A stretch of 64,000 nucleotides of DNA from Hydrogenophaga sp. (GTDB taxonomy: Bacteria > Pseudomonadota > Gammaproteobacteria > Burkholderiales > Burkholderiaceae_C): assembly GCF_025699295.1 (NCBI RefSeq), contig NZ_JAILWB010000022.1, forward strand, positions 18,277 to 82,276, written 5' to 3'. The translations under genes and the position numbers were made by a program. Position 1 is the first letter of the stretch, and the number at the start of each line of letters is the position of its first letter. The notes beneath the pieces were generated by a model that worked only from the letters and a program-made list of their open reading frames with translations, was not told where the DNA came from and did no database searches. Below, one piece after another: positions 47,261 to 57,909 of this stretch.

Positions 47261-48735
47261 CGCCGTTCGCCCAGCGCTGCGGCATCCACACCGCCGAACG
47301 CGAGGCCGCGTGCGAGCGCGTGGCGCGGCTGATCGAATCCAGCGGCATCGAGCTGGTGCGCTTCGGCTGGTGCGACGCGCACGGCATGCTGCGCGGCAAG
47401 ACACTTACCGCCCGCGCGGCGGTGCGCGCGCTGCGCGATGGGGTGGGCATGGTCGGCACGCTGATGCTCAAGGACACCGCTGACCGCACGGCCTGGAAGG
47501 TGTTCGAACCCGGTGGCGCGGCCGAGCTGCCCGCCTTTGCCGGTGCGGCCAACCTCATGCTGCTGCCCGAGCCGGACAGCTTTGTGGTGCTGCCCTGGCA
47601 GGAGCGCACCGGCTGGCTGCGCTGCCAGCCCTGGTTTGCCGACGGCACGCCCGTGCCGCTGGACACGCGGCGCGTACTGCAGACAGCACTGGCGCGGCTG
47701 GCGCAGGCAGGCCATGGCCTCAAGACCGGGCTCGAGGTCGAACTCCACATCTACCGCATCACGGACACCCGGCCGCAGCTCGACCCGGAGCTTGCGACCT
47801 GGCCCGGCCTGCCACCCATGGTGGAGATGATCCATCCCGGCTACAACCTGCAGGCCGAGGCCATGATGGATCTGGCCGACGCGCCACTGCGCATCGTGCA
47901 GCGCACCGCGCAGGCACTCGGGCTGCCACTGCAGTCGCTCGAAATCGAACTCGGCCCGAGCCAGGTGGAAGCGGTGTTCGACGCGACCGACGCACTCACC
48001 GCCGCCGACCAGATGGTGCTGTTCCGCAACGGCGTGCGCCAGGCGCTGCACCGCGCGGGTTATCACGCCACCTTCATGTGCCGCCCGCCGTTCCCGAACA
48101 TCATGTCCAGCGGATGGCACCTGCACCAGTCGCTGGTGGATCTGAAGACCGGCCGCAACGCCTGCATGCGCGAGGCACCGGCGCCGGGCACCACGCTCGC
48201 CGACGCCACGCACACCCTGTCGGACGCGGGTGCGCACTGGCTCGCGGGCCTGCTGGCACATGCGCGCGGCATGACCGTGCTGTGCACGCCCACCATCAAT
48301 GGGTTTGCGCGCTTCCGACCGAACGCGCTGGCGCCGCAGGCTGTGCTGTGGGGCCAGGACAACCGCGGCGCCATGTTGCGCGTGGTGGGTGCGGCCGGGG
48401 ACGGCGCCACGCGCATCGAGAACCGCGTGGGCGAACCCGCCGCCAATCCCTACCTTTACATGGCCGCCCAGATCCATGCAGGGCTTGACGGCCTGGCGCA
48501 CGCCACGCTGCCACCACCGGCCAGCGAATCGCCCTACGCCGACGGCAACGAGAAGCTGCCCACCTCGCTCAGTGAAGGGCTGGATGCGCTGCGCGCAGAC
48601 GGCGCGCTGTGCCAGTCGCTGGGTGAGGACTTCGTGCGCTACTTCTGCCGCATCAAGCAAAGCGAGATCGACCGCCACGCACAGGCCGAGGACAAGACCG
48701 ATTTCGAACGTCGCGAGTATTTCGCCAGAACCTGA
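47257..48735 (+). CDS. Glutamine-synthetase-like gamma-glutamyl ligase
   Basis: The start at 47257 overlaps the oxygenase stop (ATGA), giving 492 residues. The N-terminal beta-grasp part (RFGWCDAHGMLRGKTL near 28) is followed by the catalytic barrel with GLEVELHIYRI near 158, LEIELGPSQVEAVF near 230, SSGWHLHQSLVD near 286, INGFARFRPNALAP near 346 and ATRIENRVGEPAANPYLYMA near 386. Family members distinct from GlnA ligate glutamate to amines such as polyamines, ethanolamine, isopropylamine or aniline. Coupling to a Rieske oxygenase recalls aniline-type pathways. No matching gamma-glutamyl hydrolase is present. Confidence 0.88.
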   Translation: MTPFAQRCGIHTAEREAACERVARLIESSGIELVRFGWCDAHGMLRGKTLTARAAVRALRDGVGMVGTLMLKDTADRTAWKVFEPGGAAELPAFAGAANLMLLPEPDSFVVLPWQERTGWLRCQPWFADGTPVPLDTRRVLQTALARLAQAGHGLKTGLEVELHIYRITDTRPQLDPELATWPGLPPMVEMIHPGYNLQAEAMMDLADAPLRIVQRTAQALGLPLQSLEIELGPSQVEAVFDATDALTAADQMVLFRNGVRQALHRAGYHATFMCRPPFPNIMSSGWHLHQSLVDLKTGRNACMREAPAPGTTLADATHTLSDAGAHWLAGLLAHARGMTVLCTPTINGFARFRPNALAPQAVLWGQDNRGAMLRVVGAAGDGATRIENRVGEPAANPYLYMAAQIHAGLDGLAHATLPPPASESPYADGNEKLPTSLSEGLDALRADGALCQSLGEDFVRYFCRIKQSEIDRHAQAEDKTDFERREYFART

Positions 48736-48757
48736 GCACCCATTGCCCTTCGTCGCC

Positions 48758-49081
48758 ATGATCTCGATCCGTTTCATCAGCACCGACCAGTCGGTGCACG
48801 ACATCCAGGCCGAGCCCGGCCACAGCCTCATGAAAGCCGCCGTGGACGGGAACGTCAAAGGCATCGAGGGCGACTGTGGCGGCAGCCTGACCTGCGCCAC
48901 CTGCCATGTGATGATCGACCCGCCGTGGGCCGAGTTGCTGCCGTCGCCGAGCGCCGACGAGACCGACATGCTCGACTTCGCCGCCAGCCCGGTGACGCCG
49001 CGCAGCCGTCTGAGCTGCCAGGTGCAACTGACTCCGCAACTCGATGGCATGGTGGTGCAGTTGCCTGCATCGCAGTACTAA
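48758..49081 (+). CDS. 2Fe-2S ferredoxin, adrenodoxin/putidaredoxin type
   Basis: A 107-residue protein starting MISIRFISTDQSVHDIQAEP. Cluster ligands are in GDCGGSLTCATCHVMI (C-x5-C-x2-C, near residues 40-48) with the fourth Cys in SRLSCQVQL near 86. This is the vertebrate-type ferredoxin that passes electrons from a flavin reductase to oxygenases. It starts 22 bases after the ligase, so it is very likely the electron carrier for the Rieske oxygenase. No reductase gene is present in the cluster. Confidence 0.92.
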   Translation: MISIRFISTDQSVHDIQAEPGHSLMKAAVDGNVKGIEGDCGGSLTCATCHVMIDPPWAELLPSPSADETDMLDFAASPVTPRSRLSCQVQLTPQLDGMVVQLPASQY

Positions 49082-49161
49082 CATGCAAGCCCGCCACGCA
49101 GACGCGCGCAGCGCCCATGGCACACTGGGCGCTTCGCCTGCCATCACCTGATCGACCCGCC

Positions 49162-49866
49162 ATGCCCGACACCCGTTTCGCCTTTGCACCACCGGCCACC
49201 GTGAGCGTGCCGGTGCTGGGCCTCGCCGAGCGCTTTCCCGTTCACCGCATCTACTGCGTGGGCCGCAACTACGAAGAACATGCGAAGGAAATGGGCTTCA
49301 CCGGCCGCGAGCCGCCCTTCTTCTTCCTCAAGCCGGCCGATGCCATCGTCGTCGCCGATACCGGCCAGGCCGCCACCATCCCCTACCCCAGCCTCACGGG
49401 CAACCTTCACCACGAAATCGAACTCGTGGTGGCGATCGGAACCGGTGGCAGGAACATCCGGGCGGCCGATGCCGCGAAGCACATCTACGGTTATGCCGTG
49501 GGCCTGGACATGACGCGCCGCGACCTGCAGAACGACATGAAGAAGCAGGGTCGCCCCTGGTGCATTGGCAAGGCCTTCGACCAGTCGGCGCCGATCGGAC
49601 CCATCACCCTGGCCGCACAAGCCGGCGCGATCAACGAAGCACCGATCTGGCTGCAGGTCAATGGCGTGGACCGCCAGCGCAGCACCGTGGCCAAGCTGAT
49701 CTGGAACGTGAACGAGACCATCGAGCACCTGTCGCAGGCATGGGAACTGCATGCGGGTGACCTGATCTATACCGGCACCCCCGAAGGCGTGAACGCGGTG
49801 GTGCGCGGTGATCTCATGCAGGGCGGCGTGGACGGCCTCACGCCCATTTCGGTGCGCGTGGTCTGA
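49162..49866 (+). CDS. Fumarylacetoacetate hydrolase family protein, probable fumarylpyruvate hydrolase/acylpyruvase
   Basis: A 234-residue protein starting MPDTRFAFAPPA. The family core is visible: IYCVGRNYEEHAKEMGF near 30, PFFFLKPADAIV near 49, HHEIELVVAIG near 84 (metal-binding E-x-E), YAVGLDMTRRDLQ near 111 and LIYTGTPEGV near 205. Short FAA enzymes of this layout cleave C-C bonds in fumarylpyruvate or acylpyruvates. It is the fourth gene of the Rieske cluster, 80 bases after the ferredoxin, and would act on ring-cleavage products. The exact substrate is unknown. Confidence 0.9.
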   Translation: MPDTRFAFAPPATVSVPVLGLAERFPVHRIYCVGRNYEEHAKEMGFTGREPPFFFLKPADAIVVADTGQAATIPYPSLTGNLHHEIELVVAIGTGGRNIRAADAAKHIYGYAVGLDMTRRDLQNDMKKQGRPWCIGKAFDQSAPIGPITLAAQAGAINEAPIWLQVNGVDRQRSTVAKLIWNVNETIEHLSQAWELHAGDLIYTGTPEGVNAVVRGDLMQGGVDGLTPISVRVV

Positions 49867-49972
49867 CATGCCCGAGCGATTGCCCATCCGAGGGTAAGAC
49901 CCCTGACAGCACAGCGATGTACTGTCGTAAGCTCTTGCCCACTTTTTTCATCGACCCCAGGAGAACCTCCAC

Positions 49973-51019
49973 ATGATCCAACGCAGAACCCTGCTCCAGT
50001 CCGGCGCCGCCGTGGCCCTCGGTGCGCCCGCTCTCGCGGGCTTTGCCCAGCAAAGCGTCACGCTCAAGTTCCACACCTTCATGTCGCCGCAGTCCAACGT
50101 CTGGATCAACATGCACAAGGCGTGGATGGACCGGGTCGAGAAGGACTCGGGCGGGCGCATCAAGTTCGAAGCCTATCCCGCGATGCAGCTCGGCGGCTCC
50201 CCGGTGCAACTGTACGACCAGGTGCGCGACGGCGTGGTCGATGTGGTGTGGACGCTGCCGGGCAACACCCCGGGCCGCTTCCCGCGCATCGAGGTGTTCG
50301 AGCTGCCGTTCATGATGAACAACGCCGAAGCCACCTCCAAGGCGTACTGGGAGTACGTGCAGACCATGGCGGCGGACGAGTTCAAGGAAGTGCAGCCGAT
50401 CGCGCTGCAGGTGCACGGCCCGGGCATGTTCCACATGCGCGGCAAGCAGATCAAGACCGCCGAGGACCTGCGCGGCTCCAAGGTGCGCGGCCCGACCCGC
50501 CAGATCACCAAAATGCTCGGCTACCTGGGCGCCACGCCCGTGGGCATGCCGCTGCCGCAGATTCCGGACGCGCTCTCCAAGGGCGTGATCGATGGCTGCG
50601 TGATTCCCTGGGAAGTGGTGCCTTCCGTGAAGGTGCACGAACTCACCAAGTTCCACAGCGAGTTCGACCCCGCCGGTGGCGCGCTGTACACCACCACCTT
50701 CGTGATGGCCATGAACCGCAACAAGTACGCGTCCCTGGCGCCCGACCTCAAGGCCGTCATCGACAAGAACTCCGGCCTGGCCACTTCCGGCTGGCTCGGC
50801 AAGACGCAGCAGGCTGGCGACGGCCCGGGCCGCGAGCAGGCCGTCAAGCAGGGCAACAGCATCTACACCATTCCGGCCGCCGAGGCGCAGGAGTTCAAGC
50901 GCAAGGCACGTCTGGTGGAGATCGAGTGGGTGCAGGACATGGACAAGCGCGGCTTCAAAGGCCAGGAACTGCTGGACACCGCCAAGGCGCTGATCGCCAA
51001 GCACGGCAAGAAGGCCTGA
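49973..51019 (+). CDS. TRAP-type substrate-binding protein (DctP)
   Basis: A 348-residue periplasmic protein with AGGAG ahead of the ATG. The signal begins MIQRRTLLQSGAAVALGAPA, with paired Arg of Tat type (RR at 4-5) and cleavage after the Ala-rich segment. The mature part has TLKFHTFMSPQSNVW, GGSPVQLYDQVRDGVVDVVW and KVRGPTRQITKMLGYLGATP, the last holding the conserved Arg that binds carboxylates. DctP works with DctQ/DctM membrane partners, but none lies nearby. It is the last gene before a strong terminator, so it may serve import for the Rieske cluster using unlinked permeases. Confidence 0.92.
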   Translation: MIQRRTLLQSGAAVALGAPALAGFAQQSVTLKFHTFMSPQSNVWINMHKAWMDRVEKDSGGRIKFEAYPAMQLGGSPVQLYDQVRDGVVDVVWTLPGNTPGRFPRIEVFELPFMMNNAEATSKAYWEYVQTMAADEFKEVQPIALQVHGPGMFHMRGKQIKTAEDLRGSKVRGPTRQITKMLGYLGATPVGMPLPQIPDALSKGVIDGCVIPWEVVPSVKVHELTKFHSEFDPAGGALYTTTFVMAMNRNKYASLAPDLKAVIDKNSGLATSGWLGKTQQAGDGPGREQAVKQGNSIYTIPAAEAQEFKRKARLVEIEWVQDMDKRGFKGQELLDTAKALIAKHGKKA

Positions 51020-51048
51020 ACCAGGCGAGCCACCACGCTCCCTCGCTG

Positions 51049-51078
51049 AATACCGGGCCCTGGCCCGGTATTTTTTTT
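51049..51078 (+). terminator. Intrinsic terminator after the DctP gene
   Basis: An 11-bp stem AATACCGGGCC/GGCCCGGTATT with a two-base loop runs into eight T. It closes the Rieske-cluster transcript 29 bases after the DctP stop. Confidence 0.92.
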
Positions 51079-51107
51079 GTGCCGCATGCGCCCGCTAAAC
51101 TTCCGCG

Positions 51108-51662
51108 ATGCTGCGCCCTCCCGCCAAACACTGCCGCAACTGCGGCACCGCCGTCGAACTGCGTCTGCCCGATGACGGCGACACCCGCATCCGAGCCGTC
51201 TGCCCCGCCTGCCACACGGTGCACTACGACAACCCGCTCACCGTGGTCGGCACGGTGCCGGTGTGGGGTGACCAGGGCCAGTACGTGCTGCTGTGCAAGC
51301 GCAATATCGAACCGCGCTGGGGCAAGTGGACGCTGCCGGCCGGCTTCATGGAACTCGGTGAAACCACCGCCGAGGGCGCGGCCCGCGAGACCGACGAAGA
51401 AGCCGGCGCGAAGTACGAGATCGGCGAGATCTTCACGCTGATGAATGTGGCCCGGGTGGGTCAACTGCACATCTACTACCGCGCGCGCCTGCTCAGCGAG
51501 CATTTCAGTCCCGGCCACGAGACCATCGAGGCTCGCCTCTTCACCGAAGACCAGATCCCCTGGGACGAGATCGCGTTTCGCACAGTCAAGGAAACGCTGG
51601 AACGCTACTTCGCGGACCGGCGTGCCGGCCACTTCGGCTTCCACGCCTTCGACATCGCCTGA
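51108..51662 (+). CDS. Nudix hydrolase with N-terminal zinc ribbon
   Basis: A 184-residue protein. Cys9, Cys12, Cys32 and Cys35 form a zinc ribbon (HCRNCG...VCPACH). The Nudix box is complete at residues 79-101: G-x5-E-x7-RE-x2-EE-x-G (GFMELGETTAEG, then AARETDEEAGA). It would hydrolyse a nucleoside diphosphate derivative such as ADP-ribose or an NAD-like compound. It follows a strong terminator, so it starts its own transcript with the MFS gene nine bases downstream. Confidence 0.94.
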   Translation: MLRPPAKHCRNCGTAVELRLPDDGDTRIRAVCPACHTVHYDNPLTVVGTVPVWGDQGQYVLLCKRNIEPRWGKWTLPAGFMELGETTAEGAARETDEEAGAKYEIGEIFTLMNVARVGQLHIYYRARLLSEHFSPGHETIEARLFTEDQIPWDEIAFRTVKETLERYFADRRAGHFGFHAFDIA

Positions 51663-51670
51663 ACCCGCGC

Positions 51671-52852
51671 ATGACCACCGCGCGCACCTGGCCCCTCGTG
51701 CTGCGCCTGGGTGCGGCACAAACCCTGGCCTGGGGCTCCACCTACTACCTGCCCGCGATGCTCGCCAAACCCATGGCGCAGGGCATGGGCGTGCCGGAGT
51801 TCCACGTTTGGGCGGCTTTCAGCGCCGCGATGCTGCTCTCGGCGGCCCTGGGGCCGTTCGCGGGCCGCGCCATCGACCGCTGGGGCGGGCGGCCCGTGCT
51901 CGTGGGCACCAGTCTGCTGCTCGCCGCGGGGCTCGCCGCCCTCTCCCTGGCCCAGGGCACCATCGGCCTGGCCCTGGCGTGGCTGCTCATCGGCGTGGCC
52001 ATGGGCGGTGGCCTGTATGAGGCCGCTTTCGCCACGCTGGTGCGCCTGCAAGGGACGGGTGCGCGCGCCTCCATCACCGGCATCACGCTCATTGCGGGCT
52101 TCGCCAGCACGGTGAGCTGGCCCCTGAGTGCCTGGCTGGAAGCGGATTTCGGCTGGCGCGGCGCCTGCCTGGGCTGGGCCGGCCTGCACCTGCTGCTGGG
52201 TCTGCCGCTCAATGCGAGCATTCCGCGCGCTGGCGCGGCCGTGGCACCGTCGCGGCTCGCGCAGGCCGAGCCGTCATCCGCCAGCGGCGAGTCCACGCCA
52301 ACGCCGCCGCCCTACACGGCCTGGGTGCTGGCCTACGTGTTTGCCTCGACCTGGTTCGTCTCCACCGCCATGGCCTCGCACCTGCCGCAACTGCTGGTGG
52401 CCAGCGGCGCGACGCTGGCGGGCGCGGTCGCCATCGGGGCGCTGGTCGGGCCGGCCCAGGTGGCCGGGCGGCTGCTGGAATTCGGCTTCCTGCGGCGCCT
52501 TCATCCCTTGCTGGCCGCGCGCGCAGCCACGCTGGGCCATCCCCTGGGCGTCGCCTGCTGGATGCTGCTGGGCCCGGTCGCCGGGCCGGTGTTTGCGGTG
52601 CTCCACGGTGCGGGCAACGGCATCCTGACGATTGCCAAAGGCACGCTGCCGCTGGTGTACTTCGGACCGCACGGCTACGGCCAGCGGCAGGGCCTGATCA
52701 TGGCGCCCTCGCGCGTGGCGCAGGCCTTCGCCCCGCTGATGTTCGGCGCCTGCATCGAGCGCTGGGGTGCCAATGCGCTCTGGATATCGAGCGCGCTGGG
52801 CCTGAGCGCACTGGCCTGTCTGCTGTGGCTGCGCACCGGCCCTCGCCGGTAG
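51671..52852 (+). CDS. Major facilitator superfamily transporter
   Basis: A 393-residue membrane protein with about 12 hydrophobic segments. The loop after segment 2 reads FAGRAIDRWGGRPVLVG, matching the MFS G-x3-D-R-x-G-R-R motif. Segments such as GLALAWLLIGVAMGGGLYEA and TWFVSTAMASHLPQLLVASG alternate with short charged loops, and a longer central loop (RAGAAVAPSRLAQAEPSSAS) separates the two halves. The gene starts eight bases after the Nudix stop. The substrate is unknown; it resembles oxalate/formate-type or small-molecule exporters only in general layout. Confidence 0.9.
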   Translation: MTTARTWPLVLRLGAAQTLAWGSTYYLPAMLAKPMAQGMGVPEFHVWAAFSAAMLLSAALGPFAGRAIDRWGGRPVLVGTSLLLAAGLAALSLAQGTIGLALAWLLIGVAMGGGLYEAAFATLVRLQGTGARASITGITLIAGFASTVSWPLSAWLEADFGWRGACLGWAGLHLLLGLPLNASIPRAGAAVAPSRLAQAEPSSASGESTPTPPPYTAWVLAYVFASTWFVSTAMASHLPQLLVASGATLAGAVAIGALVGPAQVAGRLLEFGFLRRLHPLLAARAATLGHPLGVACWMLLGPVAGPVFAVLHGAGNGILTIAKGTLPLVYFGPHGYGQRQGLIMAPSRVAQAFAPLMFGACIERWGANALWISSALGLSALACLLWLRTGPRR

Positions 52853-52857
52853 CGCCT

Positions 52858-53175
52858 CTACAGGGGCGTGGCGTCCGGTGCTGGCCAGCCCAGCAGCTCG
52901 GCCAGGCGCCACACCACCCAGACCGACTCGGCCTCGCTCACCACCGCCGGCTCCACCCGCAGGCCCTGCAGGCAGCGCGAGAGCACGTCGGTCTCGGTGA
53001 TGCCCAGGCCGAATTCCATCTGGCGCGCGGTCTCGGTCAGCATCTGCGCCATGTCCTCGCACAGCTCGTAACGCGCGGCCAGCTCATCGCGCGGCAGGCT
53101 CGGCTTCTGGCGTCCCGGCGCAAGGTACAACGCAAGAAAAGACGGGGGAATTTCGATCTGGTATTCATCGGACAT
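52858..53175 (-). CDS. Conserved small protein of unknown function
   Basis: A 105-residue soluble acidic protein beginning MSDEYQIEIPPSFLALYLAP. The conserved-looking core is DELAARYELCEDMAQMLTET and LSRCLQGLRVEPAVVSEAES, followed by VVWRLAELLGWP. No catalytic motif is recognised. Proteins of this look occur widely in Burkholderiales as unknowns. It is convergent with the MFS gene (five bases between stops). Confidence 0.75.
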   Translation of the reverse strand: MSDEYQIEIPPSFLALYLAPGRQKPSLPRDELAARYELCEDMAQMLTETARQMEFGLGITETDVLSRCLQGLRVEPAVVSEAESVWVVWRLAELLGWPAPDATPL

Positions 53176-53234
53176 GGGGCATTGTCGTCACATGCCCACC
53201 GCATCGGTCGGCCAGGAGAAGAAAGCCGGCCGGG

Positions 53235-53543
53235 TCACACGGCGCCGCGGACCGCCGGCGCCTTGCCCCGGTCGTCGTGCACGGTCTGGCGCACCGCCTG
53301 GGCCAGTCGGCCGCTGGACTCGGCGGCCAGGAAGCGGGCTTCGATGGCATCCACCGGTTCCACCGATTCCGCGTGGCGAGCGACGGCGTCGTAGCGGGCG
53401 ATGGCCTCGCGCGCTTCCTGTACCGTCAGGCCGGTTTCTTCGGCAATGCGGCCCAGCGTGGCCCAGTACTCGATCTGGCCCGCCACCGAGATACCATGGC
53501 AACCGAGCGGACTTTCCACCCGCAGCTTTTCACACGAGACCAT
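53235..53543 (-). CDS. ParD-like antitoxin, N-terminus atypical, no toxin partner
   Basis: From about residue 21 the frame reads VAGQIEYWATLGRIAEETGL, the recognisable signature of the ParD-like antitoxin family, with helical segments to the end (EAREAIARYDAVARHAESVE). The usual N-terminal ribbon (strand with a Ser/Arg pair) is missing and replaced by MVSCEKLRVESPLGCHGIS. The Met at 53543 overlaps the start codon of the divergent cold-shock gene inside a single CATG. Either the gene is truncated or a non-ATG start is used. No toxin lies beside it. Confidence 0.45.
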   Translation of the reverse strand: MVSCEKLRVESPLGCHGISVAGQIEYWATLGRIAEETGLTVQEAREAIARYDAVARHAESVEPVDAIEARFLAAESSGRLAQAVRQTVHDDRGKAPAVRGAV

Positions 53544-54216
53544 GAAAAAACAGGGCACTGTGGTGCGCTGGGAAGCAGAGAAGGCCTTCGGCTTCATCCG
53601 CTGCCCGCAGATCACCGCCGACGTCTTCTTCCATCAGCGCGATTTCAGCGGCCCCGGCAAGCCCGCAGAAGGGCTGCAGGTTATGTTCGAGGACATTCAT
53701 GTCGGCGGCAAGGGGCCGCGCGCACTCTCCGTGGAGCCCGCGCGCAATGCGATCATCCCGGAACCACCCGCGCCACCACCGCCACCCGCTGCAGCCGAGC
53801 TGCTGCCATGCAGCCAGCCTGCGGCGCGCACGCGCTCGCAATGGCAGAAACGGCGCGAGGAACGGCCGCTGTGGATCGGCCTGGGCCTGATCGCCTTCTG
53901 GCTGTTGCTGTGGCTGGTCGGCATCGGCATGGGGCGTTTCCCCTGGGTCATCCTGACCGCCGTGGTGCTGGTCAACCTGGCGACGTTCTATATGTACTGG
54001 CGCGACAAGGACGCCGCCATCAACGAAACCGTGCGCACGCCCGAGGACTGGCTGCATGCGCTGGCGGTGGCCGGCGGCTGGCCGGGCGCCTGGTTCGCGC
54101 AGCAGATCCTGCGCCACAAGACGAGCAAGCAGCCGTTCCGGCTGATCTACTGGGGCACGGTGGCGGTCAACATGCTGGCCCTGCTGGCCTGGATCGCATG
54201 GCCAAGTATTCGATAA
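53542..54216 (+). CDS. Cold-shock domain protein fused to DUF1294 membrane domain
   Basis: A 224-residue protein. Residues 1-65 are a cold-shock fold with RWEAEKAFGFIRC (RNP1-like) and ADVFFHQRDF (RNP2-like). A Pro-rich linker (PEPPAPPPPPAAAE) leads to hydrophobic segments (WIGLGLIAFWLLLWLVGIG, VILTAVVLVNLATFYMYW). The DUF1294 core follows with TPEDWLHALAVAGGWPGAWF and QQILRHKTSKQPFRLIYW. The combination is common in proteobacteria. The nucleic-acid-binding head probably faces the cytoplasm; the function is unknown. Confidence 0.92.
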   Translation: MKKQGTVVRWEAEKAFGFIRCPQITADVFFHQRDFSGPGKPAEGLQVMFEDIHVGGKGPRALSVEPARNAIIPEPPAPPPPPAAAELLPCSQPAARTRSQWQKRREERPLWIGLGLIAFWLLLWLVGIGMGRFPWVILTAVVLVNLATFYMYWRDKDAAINETVRTPEDWLHALAVAGGWPGAWFAQQILRHKTSKQPFRLIYWGTVAVNMLALLAWIAWPSIR

Positions 54217-54217
54217 C

Positions 54218-54297
54218 GCCCCCGCGCCGCCTTGGGCGTCACCCCCTCAAGGGGACAATGCCTGCGGCCTGGCAAAGCCAGTTCCGCGGCATTCCGG
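54218..54297. repeat. Interspersed ~80-bp repeat, copy 2 (between DUF1294 and ygiQ genes)
   Basis: This is the reverse-complement copy of the element at 28404-28484. Its own strand reads GCCGCGGAACTGGCTTTGCC, then TCCCCTTGAGGGGGTGACGC and GGCGGCGCGGGGGC. It starts one base after the DUF1294 stop and ends 29 bases before the ygiQ stop, filling the convergent gap, where its hairpin might also stop transcription. Confidence 0.8.
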
Positions 54298-54326
54298 CGA
54301 AAACCCTCCGCTCCGGCGTCTGAATT

Positions 54327-56747
<2,421 letters not shown>

Positions 56748-56850
56748 GGGGCTGGCACAGACCCGGAGCGCGGGTGGGTGGAAAACCCATGATTTTACGG
56801 GGCCACCCTCTTTTCAGGGGCTTTCAGGGCTACTCGCCAGCCCTGCGCCC

Positions 56851-57429
56851 TCACTTGGGCTTGAGCTGCCAGTCGGGAACCGCCTCGGGCGCCTTGCGCA
56901 CCACGCGCCGCTGATCGAGTTTCTGGGCCGCGAGTCGGGCAGTGAACTCGAGGTTCTTCAGGTCCTCAATGTTGGGCTGGTTCTGCGGGTGAAAGCTGAA
57001 GCAGCACAGCGTGCCGTAGATGTCGCCGTTCTCCAGCACGATGGGTGCGCTGATGTGCGTGCCGATGGGAAAGGGCAGGCCCTCGAGCAGTTGCGCGGAC
57101 GCCGGATGGGCCGCGGCGTCCGCGATGAATCGGGGCAGGCGGCCATCGACCACGCGCTGGCACCACGAGCGCTCCAGCGGTTCCGCGTCTCCCTGGCTGA
57201 TCACGGGCGAATCCGGTGCCTGGGACACATGACGGAACACGCGCTGGCCTTCGGTGAACTCGGAGACGAACACCACGTCCATCTTCATGCGCTCGCGCAG
57301 CAAGCGCAGTACGTCGGAGACGGATTTGTCGACAAGATCGTCGGAAGCGTCGGACGTGGCCACGAGCAATTCGGTGACCTGGACCACCAGGTCGTCGGCC
57401 TTGTAGCCGAGGTCGTTCAGGGGATTCAT
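56851..57429 (-). CDS. GAF-domain protein
   Basis: A 192-residue soluble protein. After a helical start (DLVDKSVSDVLRLLRERMKM near 31) comes a GAF fold: VVFVSEFTEGQRVFRHV, PLERSWCQRVVDGRLPRFI and PIGTHISAPIVLENGDIYGT, ending with TLCCFSF. No output domain is attached. It may be a free-standing small-ligand sensor. It lies 24 bases past the MarR stop on the same strand and could be the end of the monooxygenase operon. Confidence 0.88.
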   Translation of the reverse strand: MNPLNDLGYKADDLVVQVTELLVATSDASDDLVDKSVSDVLRLLRERMKMDVVFVSEFTEGQRVFRHVSQAPDSPVISQGDAEPLERSWCQRVVDGRLPRFIADAAAHPASAQLLEGLPFPIGTHISAPIVLENGDIYGTLCCFSFHPQNQPNIEDLKNLEFTARLAAQKLDQRRVVRKAPEAVPDWQLKPK

Positions 57430-57453
57430 GGGGTTTTTATAAACCGAAGCGGA

Positions 57454-57909
57454 TCAATCACCGACATCCGAGCCGAGGGAATGGGCAATGAGACGGTCAA
57501 AAAATGTTTCCAGCTGTCGCTGTTCGTGCGCGGACAGGCAACCAAATATGTCGGCGTTGCGCTGCGCGATCAGCCGCATCACGCGCTTCCACAACGGCTT
57601 GCCGATGCGCGTGAGCGTGAGCACCACCGCGCGCGCGTCGGCTTCGCTGGCCGACTTGCGCACCAGGCCACGGTCCACCAGCATCTGCGCGGCGCGGCTG
57701 GCCTGCGCCTTGTCGAGGTTGGCACGCGCCGCGAGATCGTTGACGGACAAGGGCGCGAACTGGCCAATGGCCGCCAGGCAGCGCGCCTCGCCCACGCCCA
57801 GCCCGAGTTCGGCGGCGTAGGTGTCACTGCTGCGGCGGTCGGTGAGCTTGTTGAGCTTGTGCAGGCGGTAGGTGAGGAAGTCCTGCAGTGGCGTGGTTTC
57901 AGCGTCCAT
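57454..57909 (-). CDS. MarR-family regulator
   Basis: A 151-residue winged-helix protein. LGLGVGEARCLAAIGQFAPL leads into the recognition helix NDLAARANLDKAQASRAAQM near 78 and the wing LVRKSASEADARAVVLTLT, then the dimerisation helix with FDRLIAHSLG. The start overlaps the preceding small gene by 11 bases, so it is the third gene of the flavin monooxygenase operon. The paired palindromes at 59674-59715 are the likely target, which would make the operon autoregulated. MarR proteins usually release DNA on binding a phenolic ligand. Confidence 0.9.
   Translation of the reverse strand: MDAETTPLQDFLTYRLHKLNKLTDRRSSDTYAAELGLGVGEARCLAAIGQFAPLSVNDLAARANLDKAQASRAAQMLVDRGLVRKSASEADARAVVLTLTRIGKPLWKRVMRLIAQRNADIFGCLSAHEQRQLETFFDRLIAHSLGSDVGD

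Noticed and set aside
46909..49050. A 713-codon minus-strand frame opposite the glutamine-synthetase-like gene
   Set aside because: The glutamine-synthetase-like motifs on the plus strand are unambiguous; the antisense frame is a byproduct of GC3 bias.
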